Source of the DNA: Cryobacterium sp. PAMC25264
GTDB taxonomy: Bacteria; Actinomycetota; Actinomycetes; Actinomycetales; Microbacteriaceae
Direction of reading: 5' to 3'
NCBI RefSeq assembly: GCF_019443325.1
Contig: NZ_CP080383.1
Coordinates: 3,596,001-3,660,000 of the forward strand
Length of the DNA: 64,000 bases
The notes under the pieces are model-generated. The model saw only the letters and a list, made by a program, of their open reading frames with translations. It was not told where the DNA came from and searched no databases. Positions within the stretch are counted from its first letter, which is position 1; every line of letters starts with the position of its first letter. The position numbers and the translations under genes were made by a program. This document shows positions 52,356 through 60,294 of this stretch, piece by piece.

Positions 52356-53473
52356 GGCCAGCCGGAGGATGTCCCGGTCGATGGGCCGGGGACGCAGAAG
52401 GAGGGCTCGGGGGCGTAGAGGTTCGATGCGTCCACTCTAGTTTCGCCCGCGCGCACCCCACCCCATCCCGCGAACCGTGAGAAAAGCCCCAAAAACTCGG
52501 GGTTTTTGGGGCTTAACTCACGGTTCGCGGAGGGGGAGAGGGGGCTAGGGAGGATGACGAGCTTGCCGCGGGCTCCGTCGCTGAAGGCCTCGAAGGCGTC
52601 GGCCACATCGGCCAGCGCGTAGCTGCCCTGCACGGTCACAGAGGTGCGGCCGGCGGCCAGGCTGTCGGCCAGGCGGCCGAGCACAACGGGGGTGGGGTCG
52701 GCGTAGATCGGCACCACGACGGCGTCGACGACGCTCAGTTGCTCGGGCGAGGCGATCAGGGTGGAGACGAACCGGCCGCCGGAGCGGAGCGCCGGCAGCA
52801 CGGTGGCCGCGTCGCCCGCGAAGTGCAGCACCACGTCCACGCCGTCGGTGTGCAGGGTGCGCACCGCCTGGGAGATGTTCTGGGTGTGGTCCACGATCTC
52901 GGTTGCGCCGAGCATGCGCACCTGGGCGATGCCCAAAGCGGTGCGGGCGGTGGCGATCACGGTGGCGCCGGCTGCGACGGCCAACTGCACGGCCTGGTTG
53001 CCCACTCCACCGGTGGCGCCCACGATCAGCACGGTGCTTCCCTCGGTCAGCTCGGCGGCATCCACCGCGGCCTGGGCGGCGGTGCCGGCCAGGCCGAGCG
53101 CGGCGCCCCGGGCGAAGTCGACCTCGACCGGCAGCTTGGCCAGCCCGGTCGCGGTGGGCACGGTCACGAACTCGCCGAACGAGCCGTCGCCGACGTGTGT
53201 CTTGGTGACCACGCCGAAGACCCGGTCGCCCACCTCGTAGTCGGTGACGCCCTCGCCGAGCGCGTCCACGACGCCGGCGAAGTCCTTGCCGAGCACCACG
53301 GGGAAGCGGTGCTCGAGCAGGCCGTCGAGGGACCCAGCGGCCACGGCCAGGTCGAAACCGTTGACGGATGCGGCGTGCACCCGCACGCGGACCTCGCCGG
53401 CGAGCGGCTGGGGGGTGTCGATTTCGATCAGTTCGAGAGCGGAGCCGAACTCGGGCAGTGTGATGACGCGCAT
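52220..53473 (-). CDS. Quinone-oxidoreductase-like MDR protein without its own stop
   Basis: This is a medium-chain dehydrogenase/reductase of the zinc-free quinone oxidoreductase type. The expected protein of about 310 residues spans the start (MRVITLPEFGSALEL), LGKDFAGVVDALGEGV, the NADPH-binding GATGGVGNQAVQLAVAAGA near 152, and the usual end RGKLVILPSP. The frame then passes into a 61-bp repeat (ANRELSPKNPEF) and on through the start of the MATE gene in another frame, giving about 100 foreign residues before the stop at 52220. The repeat has apparently replaced the natural stop. Confidence 0.82.
   Translation of the reverse strand: MRVITLPEFGSALELIEIDTPQPLAGEVRVRVHAASVNGFDLAVAAGSLDGLLEHRFPVVLGKDFAGVVDALGEGVTDYEVGDRVFGVVTKTHVGDGSFGEFVTVPTATGLAKLPVEVDFARGAALGLAGTAAQAAVDAAELTEGSTVLIVGATGGVGNQAVQLAVAAGATVIATARTALGIAQVRMLGATEIVDHTQNISQAVRTLHTDGVDVVLHFAGDAATVLPALRSGGRFVSTLIASPEQLSVVDAVVVPIYADPTPVVLGRLADSLAAGRTSVTVQGSYALADVADAFEAFSDGARGKLVILPSPLSPSANRELSPKNPEFLGLFSRFAGWGGVRAGETRVDASNLYAPEPSFCVPGPSTGTSSGWPCLPSAPSWPNRCSCWPTRPWSGTWAPCRWPGSGWPARCCRRSSG
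52469..52529. repeat. 61-bp palindromic repeat, family 1, copy 3
   Basis: It starts CGCGAACCGTGAGAAAAGCC and ends GCTTAACTCACGGTTCGCG, with centre AAAAACTCGGGGTTTTT. It lies at the expected end of the oxidoreductase gene and is translated in that frame. Confidence 0.87.
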
Positions 53474-53612
53474 GGGAATCTCCTGGGTCGGTTCGATGGC
53501 GACCCGTCTGGAGCGCCGTCCTGGCTCATGGTCCCACGCCCGCCGAACCCGCCACTATGGCCGATGGTCCCACTCCGGGGGAAATACCCAGCACGAGGTT
53601 TAGGCTGGTGCG

Positions 53613-55577
53613 ATGACTGATCAGGCGACTGCATCCGGAATCGACACCGACGAACTCGACCCGGGCGTGCGCCCGCAGGACGACCTCTTCCGCCACGTGA
53701 ACGGCAAGTGGATCGCCCGCACCGAGATCCCCGCGGACAAGGCCCGCTGGGGCTCCTTCTACCTCCTGGCCGAAGAGGCGGAGAAGGCCGTGCAGGAGAT
53801 CATCCTCGAGGCCCAGACCGCCGAGCCGGGAACAGAAGAGCGCAAGTTCGGCGACCTCTACGCCAGCTTCATGGACGAGGAACACATCGAGAAGCTCGGG
53901 TCGACGCCCCTCGCGGCCGACCTCGCCACCGTCGACGGCATCAGCAGCGTGCCGGTGTTCCTGGCCACTCTGGGCCGCCTCGAACGTGCGGGCGTCGCCG
54001 GCACCTTCCAGCTCTACGTCGACAACGACCCGGGCAACCCCGAGCGTTACCTGGTCTTCGTCGAGCAGGCGGGCCTCGGCCTGCCCGACGAGTCCTACTA
54101 CCGTGACGAGAAGTTCGCGAGCGTGCGCGAGGCCTACCTGGCCTTCGTCGAACGGATGCTCACCCTCGCCGGCGTCGACGACGCCCCGGCCCGCGCAGCG
54201 CGCATCTTCGCCCTTGAAACCGAGCTGGCCAGTCACCACTGGGACAACGTGCGCACCCGCGACAGCGAGAAGACCTACAACCTCAAGACCTGGGACCAGC
54301 TCTCCGCGCTCGCCGCGGGGGCCGACCTCGACCTCTGGCTCGAGGGTCTGGACGCACCGACCGCGGCCTTCGCCGAGGTCGTCGTGCGCGAGCCCAGCTT
54401 CGTCGTGGGCCTGGCCGAGATGCTCACCGAGGACCGCCTGGACGCCTGGCGTGACTGGCTGCGCTGGCAGGTCATCCGCTCCAGCGCCTCCTACCTCTCG
54501 AGCGATTTCGTCGAGGCCAACTTCGACTTCTACGGCCGCACCCTCACCGGAACCCCGCAGATGCGGGCCCGTTGGAAGCGCGGCGTCTCCCTGGTGGAGG
54601 GTTCCCTCGGCGAAGCCGTGGGACGGATCTACGTCGAGCGGCACTTCTCGCCCGACGCCAAGACCAGCATGGACGTGCTGGTCGGCTACCTCGTCGAGGC
54701 CTACCGGGCCAGCATCACCGGCCTGGACTGGATGACCGCCCAGACCCGCCAGCGGGCGCTGGAAAAGCTCGACAAGTTCACCCCCAAGATCGGCTACCCG
54801 GTCAAGTGGCGCGACTACTCCACCCTGGCGATCGACCCGGGCGACCTGATCAAGAACGCGCGCGCCGCGGGCGAGTTCGAGTTCCACCGCGAACTCGGCA
54901 AGATCGGCAACCCGCTCGACCGGGACGAGTGGTTCATGACCCCGCAGACCATCAACGCGTACTACAACCCGGGCTTCAACGAGATCGTCTTCCCCGCCGC
55001 GATCCTGCAGGTGCCGTTCTTCGACGTGAACCGGGATGCCGCCGCCAACTACGGCGCCATCGGCGCCGTGATCGGGCACGAGATCGGCCACGGCTTCGAC
55101 GACCAGGGCTCCAAGTACGACGGCGACGGCCGGCTCACCGACTGGTGGACCGAGACCGACCGCACCGCGTTCGAGCAGCGCACCGCCTCGCTCATCGAGC
55201 AGTACGACGCCCTCGCGCCCGCGCAGGTCCCCGACCACCACGTGAACGGCGCCCTCACCATCGGCGAGAACATCGGCGACCTCGGCGGCCTCTCCATCGC
55301 CTGGAAGGCCTACCTGCTCTCCCTCGAGGGTGCCGAACCTCCCGTGATCGACGGCCTCACCGGAGCCCAGCGCTTCTTCCTCTCCTGGGCTCAGGCCTGG
55401 CAGATGAAGCTGCGCGACGAAGAAGCCATCCGCCTGCTCGCGATCGACCCGCACTCGCCCAACGAATTCCGCTGCAACCAGATCGTGCGCAACATCGACG
55501 AGTACTACACGGCGTTCGGCGTGACCGAGGCGGATGCCGCGTGGCTGGCCCCGAAGAAGCGCGTCACGATCTGGTAG
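53613..55577 (+). CDS. M13-family zinc metallopeptidase (PepO/neprilysin-like)
   Basis: The 654-residue oligopeptidase of family M13 has no signal peptide, so it is probably cytoplasmic. The zinc site is His489-Glu490-x-x-His493 in VIGHEIGHGFDDQGSKYDG, with the third ligand Glu552 and Asp556 in ENIGDLGGLS. N-terminal DDLFRHVNGKWIA and the substrate-binding NAYYNPGFNEIVFPAAILQ are typical. TAGGCT 8 bp before the ATG suggests a leaderless message. It probably degrades short peptides. Confidence 0.95.
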   Translation: MTDQATASGIDTDELDPGVRPQDDLFRHVNGKWIARTEIPADKARWGSFYLLAEEAEKAVQEIILEAQTAEPGTEERKFGDLYASFMDEEHIEKLGSTPLAADLATVDGISSVPVFLATLGRLERAGVAGTFQLYVDNDPGNPERYLVFVEQAGLGLPDESYYRDEKFASVREAYLAFVERMLTLAGVDDAPARAARIFALETELASHHWDNVRTRDSEKTYNLKTWDQLSALAAGADLDLWLEGLDAPTAAFAEVVVREPSFVVGLAEMLTEDRLDAWRDWLRWQVIRSSASYLSSDFVEANFDFYGRTLTGTPQMRARWKRGVSLVEGSLGEAVGRIYVERHFSPDAKTSMDVLVGYLVEAYRASITGLDWMTAQTRQRALEKLDKFTPKIGYPVKWRDYSTLAIDPGDLIKNARAAGEFEFHRELGKIGNPLDRDEWFMTPQTINAYYNPGFNEIVFPAAILQVPFFDVNRDAAANYGAIGAVIGHEIGHGFDDQGSKYDGDGRLTDWWTETDRTAFEQRTASLIEQYDALAPAQVPDHHVNGALTIGENIGDLGGLSIAWKAYLLSLEGAEPPVIDGLTGAQRFFLSWAQAWQMKLRDEEAIRLLAIDPHSPNEFRCNQIVRNIDEYYTAFGVTEADAAWLAPKKRVTIW

Positions 55578-55659
55578 CACCAAGGACCCGGCCCGCAGCC
55601 GGTGGACTAGTGTGTTCGCGGGGGCTCAACAGCACCGACAGGCGGAGGACAGAGCAGCA

Positions 55660-56568
55660 GTGGTCGTGCCAGCACAGGAATCCGAACGCCGTTCGCGGCA
55701 CGCCGTCGAACGCGTGGGCAGGCACCGGGAATCATCGGTACCGTCCAGTTTCGAGCGCGGTTTCCATTCGCTCGGTGAGCTCGCGATGGGCGGTGCCCAG
55801 GTCTCGGCCCGGGCCACCGATCTGGCCACCGGCCGGGTGCTGTTCTCCGTCGACGACCACGTCGTCATGCCCACCGCCGGTGTCGGCACTGTGCTCCTGC
55901 TCATCGAGGTCGCCTCGCGTCTGCGCGACGCCGACTTCGGTGCGTACACGATTCTCGACCGCACGGTCCGCGACTCGGTGGACGGCTCCGGGCTGTGGCA
56001 GCACCTGCAGGCCCCCTCGCTTCCGGTCGCCGACCTCGCCGCGCTCGTCGGCGCCACCAACGACAACCTGGCCATCAATGTGCTGCTGCGCGCCGTAGGC
56101 CTGGAGAGCGTGCGCCGCCGCACCGAGGAGCTCGGCCTGTCTGGCACCGGCCTGCTCGACCTGGTGCGGGATAGCCGCGGACCCGACGACGCCCCCAACC
56201 TCTCGGTCGGCAGTGCCCGCGAGCTCACCTGGCTGTTCACGGCGCTGGCCCGCGGCGAGATCCTGGACGAGGAGGGCAGCGAGAAGATTCTCGGCTGGCT
56301 GTCGCTGAACTCCGACCTCTCCATGGTCGCCAGCGCGTTCGGCTTCTCGCCGCACGCGCACAGGGAACCCTCGCACGGCGTGCTGCTGGTGAACAAGACC
56401 GGCACCGACAACGGGGTACGCAGCGAGGTGGGGGTGCTGCGCGGCCCCCGCGCCGGCGTGGCCTACGCCGTGTCGATCTTCTTCGACGACCACTCGCTCT
56501 CCTCGCGCCTCTCGGTGCTCGACGGCATGCGCTCGTTCGGCATCGACCTGCTCGAATACGTGCACTGA
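55660..56568 (+). CDS. Class A beta-lactamase-fold protein lacking catalytic Ser and Lys
   Basis: The 302-residue protein has the serine beta-lactamase/DD-peptidase fold. The position of the SxxK motif reads GVGT in MPTAGVGTVLLLIEVASRL, so both the nucleophile Ser and the Lys are replaced. The SDN-like motif is NDN in GATNDNLAIN and the KTG motif is intact in VLLVNKTGTDNGV. No signal peptide is evident. The protein is therefore probably a non-hydrolytic binding or regulatory pseudoenzyme. The GTG at 55660 follows GGAGGA. It is followed by a 61-bp palindrome. Confidence 0.82.
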   Translation: MVVPAQESERRSRHAVERVGRHRESSVPSSFERGFHSLGELAMGGAQVSARATDLATGRVLFSVDDHVVMPTAGVGTVLLLIEVASRLRDADFGAYTILDRTVRDSVDGSGLWQHLQAPSLPVADLAALVGATNDNLAINVLLRAVGLESVRRRTEELGLSGTGLLDLVRDSRGPDDAPNLSVGSARELTWLFTALARGEILDEEGSEKILGWLSLNSDLSMVASAFGFSPHAHREPSHGVLLVNKTGTDNGVRSEVGVLRGPRAGVAYAVSIFFDDHSLSSRLSVLDGMRSFGIDLLEYVH

Positions 56569-56574
56569 CCCCTC

Positions 56575-56635
56575 CGCGAGCTGTGACTTAAGCCCCGGAA
56601 TCCGGGGATTTCTGGGGCTTAACTCACGGTTCGCG
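56575..56635. repeat. 61-bp palindromic repeat, family 1, copy 4
   Basis: It starts CGCGAGCTGTGACTTAAGCC and ends GCTTAACTCACGGTTCGCG, with centre GGAATCCGGGGATTTC. It begins 7 bp after the stop of the beta-lactamase-fold gene, and on the other strand supplies the stop of a truncated YdeI-like fragment. Confidence 0.85.
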
Positions 56636-56744
56636 GGGGTTGGGTGACCAGCCGCACGCAGTCTGCCACCGTGTGGTTCCGCTGCAGCCAGGCCCGCCAG
56701 TCCGCGCGGCCCGCCGGATGCACCCGCTCGGCTTCCGCGCTCAC
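56619..56744 (-). pseudogene. Truncated YdeI/OmpD-associated-like fragment
   Basis: On the minus strand from a GTG at 56744 the frame reads ERVHPAGRADWRAWLQRNHT, closely resembling the N-terminus of YdeI/OmpD-associated family proteins (ERVHPADRAxWRAWL). It then ends TQPPRTVS at a TAA inside the 61-bp repeat. Only 41 of roughly 190 family residues remain, so the rest was lost, apparently at the repeat. Confidence 0.65.
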
Positions 56745-56791
56745 GTCGCCGAGCACACCCGCGGCCGCCGCTCGCCGAGTAGTGTCGTCGC

Positions 56792-58291
56792 ATGAGCGAC
56801 CAGAGCACAGCGCTGAGTGTGGAGCAGAACGGCATCAACTCGATCGACCAGAGCGAGCACCGCGGACGGCCCCGGGACCTGTTCTGGCCCTGGTTCGCGG
56901 CCAATGTGTCGGTTCTCGGCGTGAGCTACGGATCCTTTCTGCTGGGGTTCGGGATCTCGTTCTGGCAGGCCACGATCGTGGGCCTGGTCGGCATCGTCGT
57001 CTCGTTCCTGTTCTGCGGGTTCATCGCCCTGGCGGGCAAGCGCGGGCATGCGCCCACCATGACTCTGACCAGGGCCGCATTCGGCGTCACCGGCAGCCGG
57101 GTTCCCTCCGCACTGTCCTGGTTGCTCACCGTGGGGTGGGAGACGGTCCTTGCATCCCTGGCCGTACTGGCCACCGCCACGGTCTTGCGCGAACTCGGCT
57201 GGGAGGGCGGGGATACGACCAAGATCGTGGCGCTGCTGGTGGTGGCTGCCCTCATCGTGACCGGCGGCATCATCGGCTTCGACTTCATCATGCGGCTGCA
57301 GATGTGGATCACCGTCGTCACCGGGGTGCTCACCGTGGTGTACATCGTGCTCACCGTCGGCCAGATCGACGGCGCCGCCCTGGCGGCGATCCCGGCCGGG
57401 TCCACGCCGCAGGTGATCGGGGCGCTGGTGCTCATGATGACCGGATTCGGGCTGGGCTGGGTCAACGCGGCCGCCGACTACTCCCGATACCTGCCGCGAT
57501 CGGCGTCCAGCGCCGGCGTGGTCGGCTGGACCACCTTCGGCGCCTCGCTGGCCCCGGTCATCCTGTTGCTGTTCGGCCTCCTCCTGGCCGGATCCTCTCC
57601 CGAACTGAGCGCGGCCATCGCGATCGACCCGATCGGCGCGCTCACCACGATTCTGCCGGTGTGGTTCCTGATCCCCTTCGCCCTCACCGCTGTGCTCGGC
57701 CTCGTCGGCGGGGCCGTGCTCGACATCTACTCCTCGGGGTTGGCGCTGCTCAGCGCGGGCATCCGGGTGCCCCGCCCGGTGGCGGCCGGCATCGACGGCG
57801 TGCTCATGGTGCTCGGCTCGATCTACGTGGTCTTCTTCGCGGCCGACTTTCTCGGCCCGTTCCAGGGCTTCCTGATCACCCTGGGAGTACCCGTCGCCGC
57901 CTGGTGCGGCATCTTCATGGCCGACGTGCTGATGCGCCGCACCGGGTATTCGGCCGCCGACCTGTTCAACCCGGCCGGCCGCTACGGAAACGTGCGGGCG
58001 CTGGCGATCGTGCTCATCGCCCTCGGCTCGGTCGTGGGCTGGGGGATGGTCACCAACGGGTTCGCCGGCTGGCTGGCCTGGCAGGGCTATCTGCTCGAAC
58101 CCCTCGGCCTCGGCGGCCGGGACGGCGACTGGGCGTTCGCCAACCTCGGTGTGCTCGCGGCGCTCGTGATCGGTTTCGTCGGCACCCTGCTGTTCGGCCG
58201 TGCGGCCGTGCGCCGACAGGAAGCGGAGCCGCTGGCCGGTGGTGACCACTTGACCGACGTGGCGTCGCCAGCCCCGTCCCGCCGAGCGTGA
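56792..58291 (+). CDS. NCS1-family purine/cytosine permease
   Basis: The 499-residue transporter has twelve predicted helices, of the nucleobase-cation symport-1 family (cytosine, hydantoin, allantoin or related substrates). Marks are DLFWPWFAANVSVLGVSYG near residue 30, LTRAAFGVTGSRVPSALSWL near 92, GFGLGWVNAAADYSRYLPR, and the C-terminal FNPAGRYGNVRALA. The ATG at 56792 is preceded by TAGTGT, a -10-like element 7 bp away, so the message may be leaderless. No catabolic neighbours indicate the substrate. Confidence 0.9.
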   Translation: MSDQSTALSVEQNGINSIDQSEHRGRPRDLFWPWFAANVSVLGVSYGSFLLGFGISFWQATIVGLVGIVVSFLFCGFIALAGKRGHAPTMTLTRAAFGVTGSRVPSALSWLLTVGWETVLASLAVLATATVLRELGWEGGDTTKIVALLVVAALIVTGGIIGFDFIMRLQMWITVVTGVLTVVYIVLTVGQIDGAALAAIPAGSTPQVIGALVLMMTGFGLGWVNAAADYSRYLPRSASSAGVVGWTTFGASLAPVILLLFGLLLAGSSPELSAAIAIDPIGALTTILPVWFLIPFALTAVLGLVGGAVLDIYSSGLALLSAGIRVPRPVAAGIDGVLMVLGSIYVVFFAADFLGPFQGFLITLGVPVAAWCGIFMADVLMRRTGYSAADLFNPAGRYGNVRALAIVLIALGSVVGWGMVTNGFAGWLAWQGYLLEPLGLGGRDGDWAFANLGVLAALVIGFVGTLLFGRAAVRRQEAEPLAGGDHLTDVASPAPSRRA

Positions 58292-58510
58292 CCGTGCGAG
58301 GGCACGGGATCCCGCACTGCTGAGTACACGTCGGCCATGAGGTGGGCGTTCCCCGGTCGCGCAGGCCGGCGGACTCCGGCGTTCGCCGAGCCGTGACGTC
58401 AGGCCGGGACACCGAAACCATGACGTTTCCCGCTGCCGTTCCGTCTTATTCGTAGTGAACCCTGCCCGACGCAGATGAGGGACACACCGATGTCATTCAA
58501 GGAGCCCAGC

Positions 58511-59389
58511 ATGACTCACAACCAAGACCCCACGACCAAGTATTTCTCCGGCGGATTCCCCAATCAGGAGCAGGAGCAGCCCGGCCTCACCGCGGTGACC
58601 GAGCCGCGACCCGATCACGGCGAAGAGACCTACCGGGGCAGCGGCAAGCTCACCGGCAAGCGGGCGCTGATCACCGGGGGCGACTCCGGTATCGGCCGGG
58701 CCGTGGCCATCGCGTACGCCAGGGAGGGCGCCGACGTCGCCATCTCCTACCTGCCCGCCGAGCAGGCGGATGCCGAGGAGACCGCCGCCCTGATCCGCGA
58801 CGCCGGGCGCACAGTACTCCTGCTCCCCGGCGACATCCGCGAGGAGGGGCACTGCATCTCGATCGTCAATCAGACCGTGACCGAGCTCGGCGGCCTCGAC
58901 ATCCTCGTGCTGAACGCCGCCTACCAGCAGAACCGCGACGGTCTGGAGAATCTCTCGACCCAGGAGTTCGACAGGGTGTTCAAGACCAATCTCTATGCCA
59001 CCCTGTGGATTGCACGCACGGCCATTCCGCACCTGGCGCCGGGCTCGTCGATCATCTCGACGTCGTCCATCCAGGCGTCCAGCCCGTCGCCCGAGCTCAT
59101 CGACTACGCGATGACCAAGGCCGCCCTGGTGGCCTTCACCCAGGCGCTCGCCCAACAGCTGGGTTCCACGGGTGTGCGGGTGAACGCCGTGGCGCCGGGC
59201 CCGATCTGGACGCCGCTGATCCCGGCGACGTCCTGGCCGGACAAGCTGCCCACCTTCGGCCAGGAGACCCCGCTGGGCCGCGCCGGCCAGCCGGCCGAAC
59301 TGGCCGCCGCGTATGTGTTCCTGGCCTCGCCGGACGCCTCCTACATCTCGGGCGCCGTCGTGCCCGTGACGGGCGGCCGCGGCTTCTGA
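58511..59389 (+). CDS. Short-chain dehydrogenase (general-stress type, YhxC/YdaD-like)
   Basis: The 292-residue classical SDR has an N-terminal extension typical of stress-induced members (KYFSGGFPNQEQEQPGL). The cofactor motif is TGGDSGIGRAVAIAYAREGA near residue 55, the NNAG-equivalent is NAAY, and the catalytic Ser and YAMTK lie near 185-200. The C-terminal SYISGAVVPVTGGRGF is characteristic. The ATG at 58511 is fixed by AAGGAG at 58498-58503. It begins a group of stress- and envelope-related genes. Confidence 0.92.
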   Translation: MTHNQDPTTKYFSGGFPNQEQEQPGLTAVTEPRPDHGEETYRGSGKLTGKRALITGGDSGIGRAVAIAYAREGADVAISYLPAEQADAEETAALIRDAGRTVLLLPGDIREEGHCISIVNQTVTELGGLDILVLNAAYQQNRDGLENLSTQEFDRVFKTNLYATLWIARTAIPHLAPGSSIISTSSIQASSPSPELIDYAMTKAALVAFTQALAQQLGSTGVRVNAVAPGPIWTPLIPATSWPDKLPTFGQETPLGRAGQPAELAAAYVFLASPDASYISGAVVPVTGGRGF

Positions 59390-59563
59390 CCAGGGCGGCC
59401 AGACGTCGGCGGCTGGGGAAGTTCTCTTCCCGGTCGCCCGGGGGAGAATCCTGGGCCGACGTCGAGTTCGTCCTTCAGATACCGGCGCTTTTGGCCGAGC
59501 CGGGCCAGCGGGCGTGAGGCATGACCCGGGAACGACCGAGTCAGGGAATTAAGGAGTCAGATC

Positions 59564-59863
59564 ATCGGAAAGCTCATCTACGACGGTATCGAGGTCGAAT
59601 TTGACGACCGCGCGCTCGTCCACCTCCAGGTTGTCATCGGGTCAAAGCTGCGCCGCGGAGAGAGTTTCTTCCTGTCCTGGAACGACGCGCCCTCCGTCGG
59701 GGCGGGGCGGTCGAGCGTGTGGCTGCACCCCGGCATCCCCCTGTACTTCAAGTACTTCGGCGGCAAGACCCCCCGGCTCAACCGGGCCTGGGTCGAGGCG
59801 CTGACCACCTCGGCCAACAGCGGGCATGGCCTGCTGCTCAGCGCCGAGCCGCCGACGGCCTGA
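59564..59863 (+). CDS. DUF7882-like protein with apparent ATC start
   Basis: The 99-residue protein matches a small family common in Microbacteriaceae (GKLIYDG at the start, HLQVVIGSKLRRGESFFLSW, YFKYFGG and NRAWVEALTTSANS). Relatives start Met-Gly-Lys-Leu-Ile-Tyr, but here the codon before GGA-AAG is ATC at 59564. A good AAGGAG site (59551-59556) is 7 bp upstream, and no ATG, GTG or TTG lies in frame between. Either ATC is used as start or the start codon has mutated. Function is unknown. Confidence 0.72.
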   Translation: MGKLIYDGIEVEFDDRALVHLQVVIGSKLRRGESFFLSWNDAPSVGAGRSSVWLHPGIPLYFKYFGGKTPRLNRAWVEALTTSANSGHGLLLSAEPPTA

Positions 59864-59893
59864 GCCGGCACCACCGGGGCGGATGCCTGCCGG

Positions 59894-60247
59894 TCACAAC
59901 TCAGGGCACCGACCTTCTCTACTCAACGGTTCCTCGTCCAGGAGCGAGGCAGCTCCCGTGAGGTCGTCGGGGACGAGGGAACCACGCCGCTGGGTTTCTC
60001 GATGACGGGGTCCGGCATCAGCTCGATCGTCACCCGCCGCCATCTCCATCTGAGCGGTGGCCTGGATCAGAGCGCGACAGGGCTTTGCAGCCGGTCCGCG
60101 GATAACCATCGACTGGAACAGGTACTGCATCCTGGTGCGCATCTCGCCGAACCGGCCACCCAGACCTTCTTGCAGAGCGTTGGCCGCGGCGGGATCCGGC
60201 TCGTCCTAGACGATGTCGTGGATGAGGCGCTGAACGTGGACGTACAT
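59894..60247 (-). pseudogene. Manganese catalase remnant
   Basis: From an ATG at 60247 the frame reads MYVHVQRLIHDIV, an in-frame TAG, then DEPDPAAANALQEGLGGRFG and MRTRMQYLFQSM. These match the first 70 residues of Mn-containing catalases. Family similarity ends after RALIQATAQMEM, and the rest (to 59894) is unrelated or rearranged. The diiron-type Mn ligands of the middle are missing, so this is a non-functional relic. The surrounding 431-bp gap (59864-60294) holds nothing else I recognise. Confidence 0.72.
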
Positions 60248-60294
60248 GGCGGTCCGTTCGTCGGGTGAGGTGGGGCCAGGAGCACGTCGGCGCG

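Noticed and set aside
56644..58245. Plus-strand frame of 533 residues overlapping the NCS1 permease
   Set aside because: It is out of frame with a clearly recognisable 12-helix permease and consists of Arg/Pro-rich sequence.
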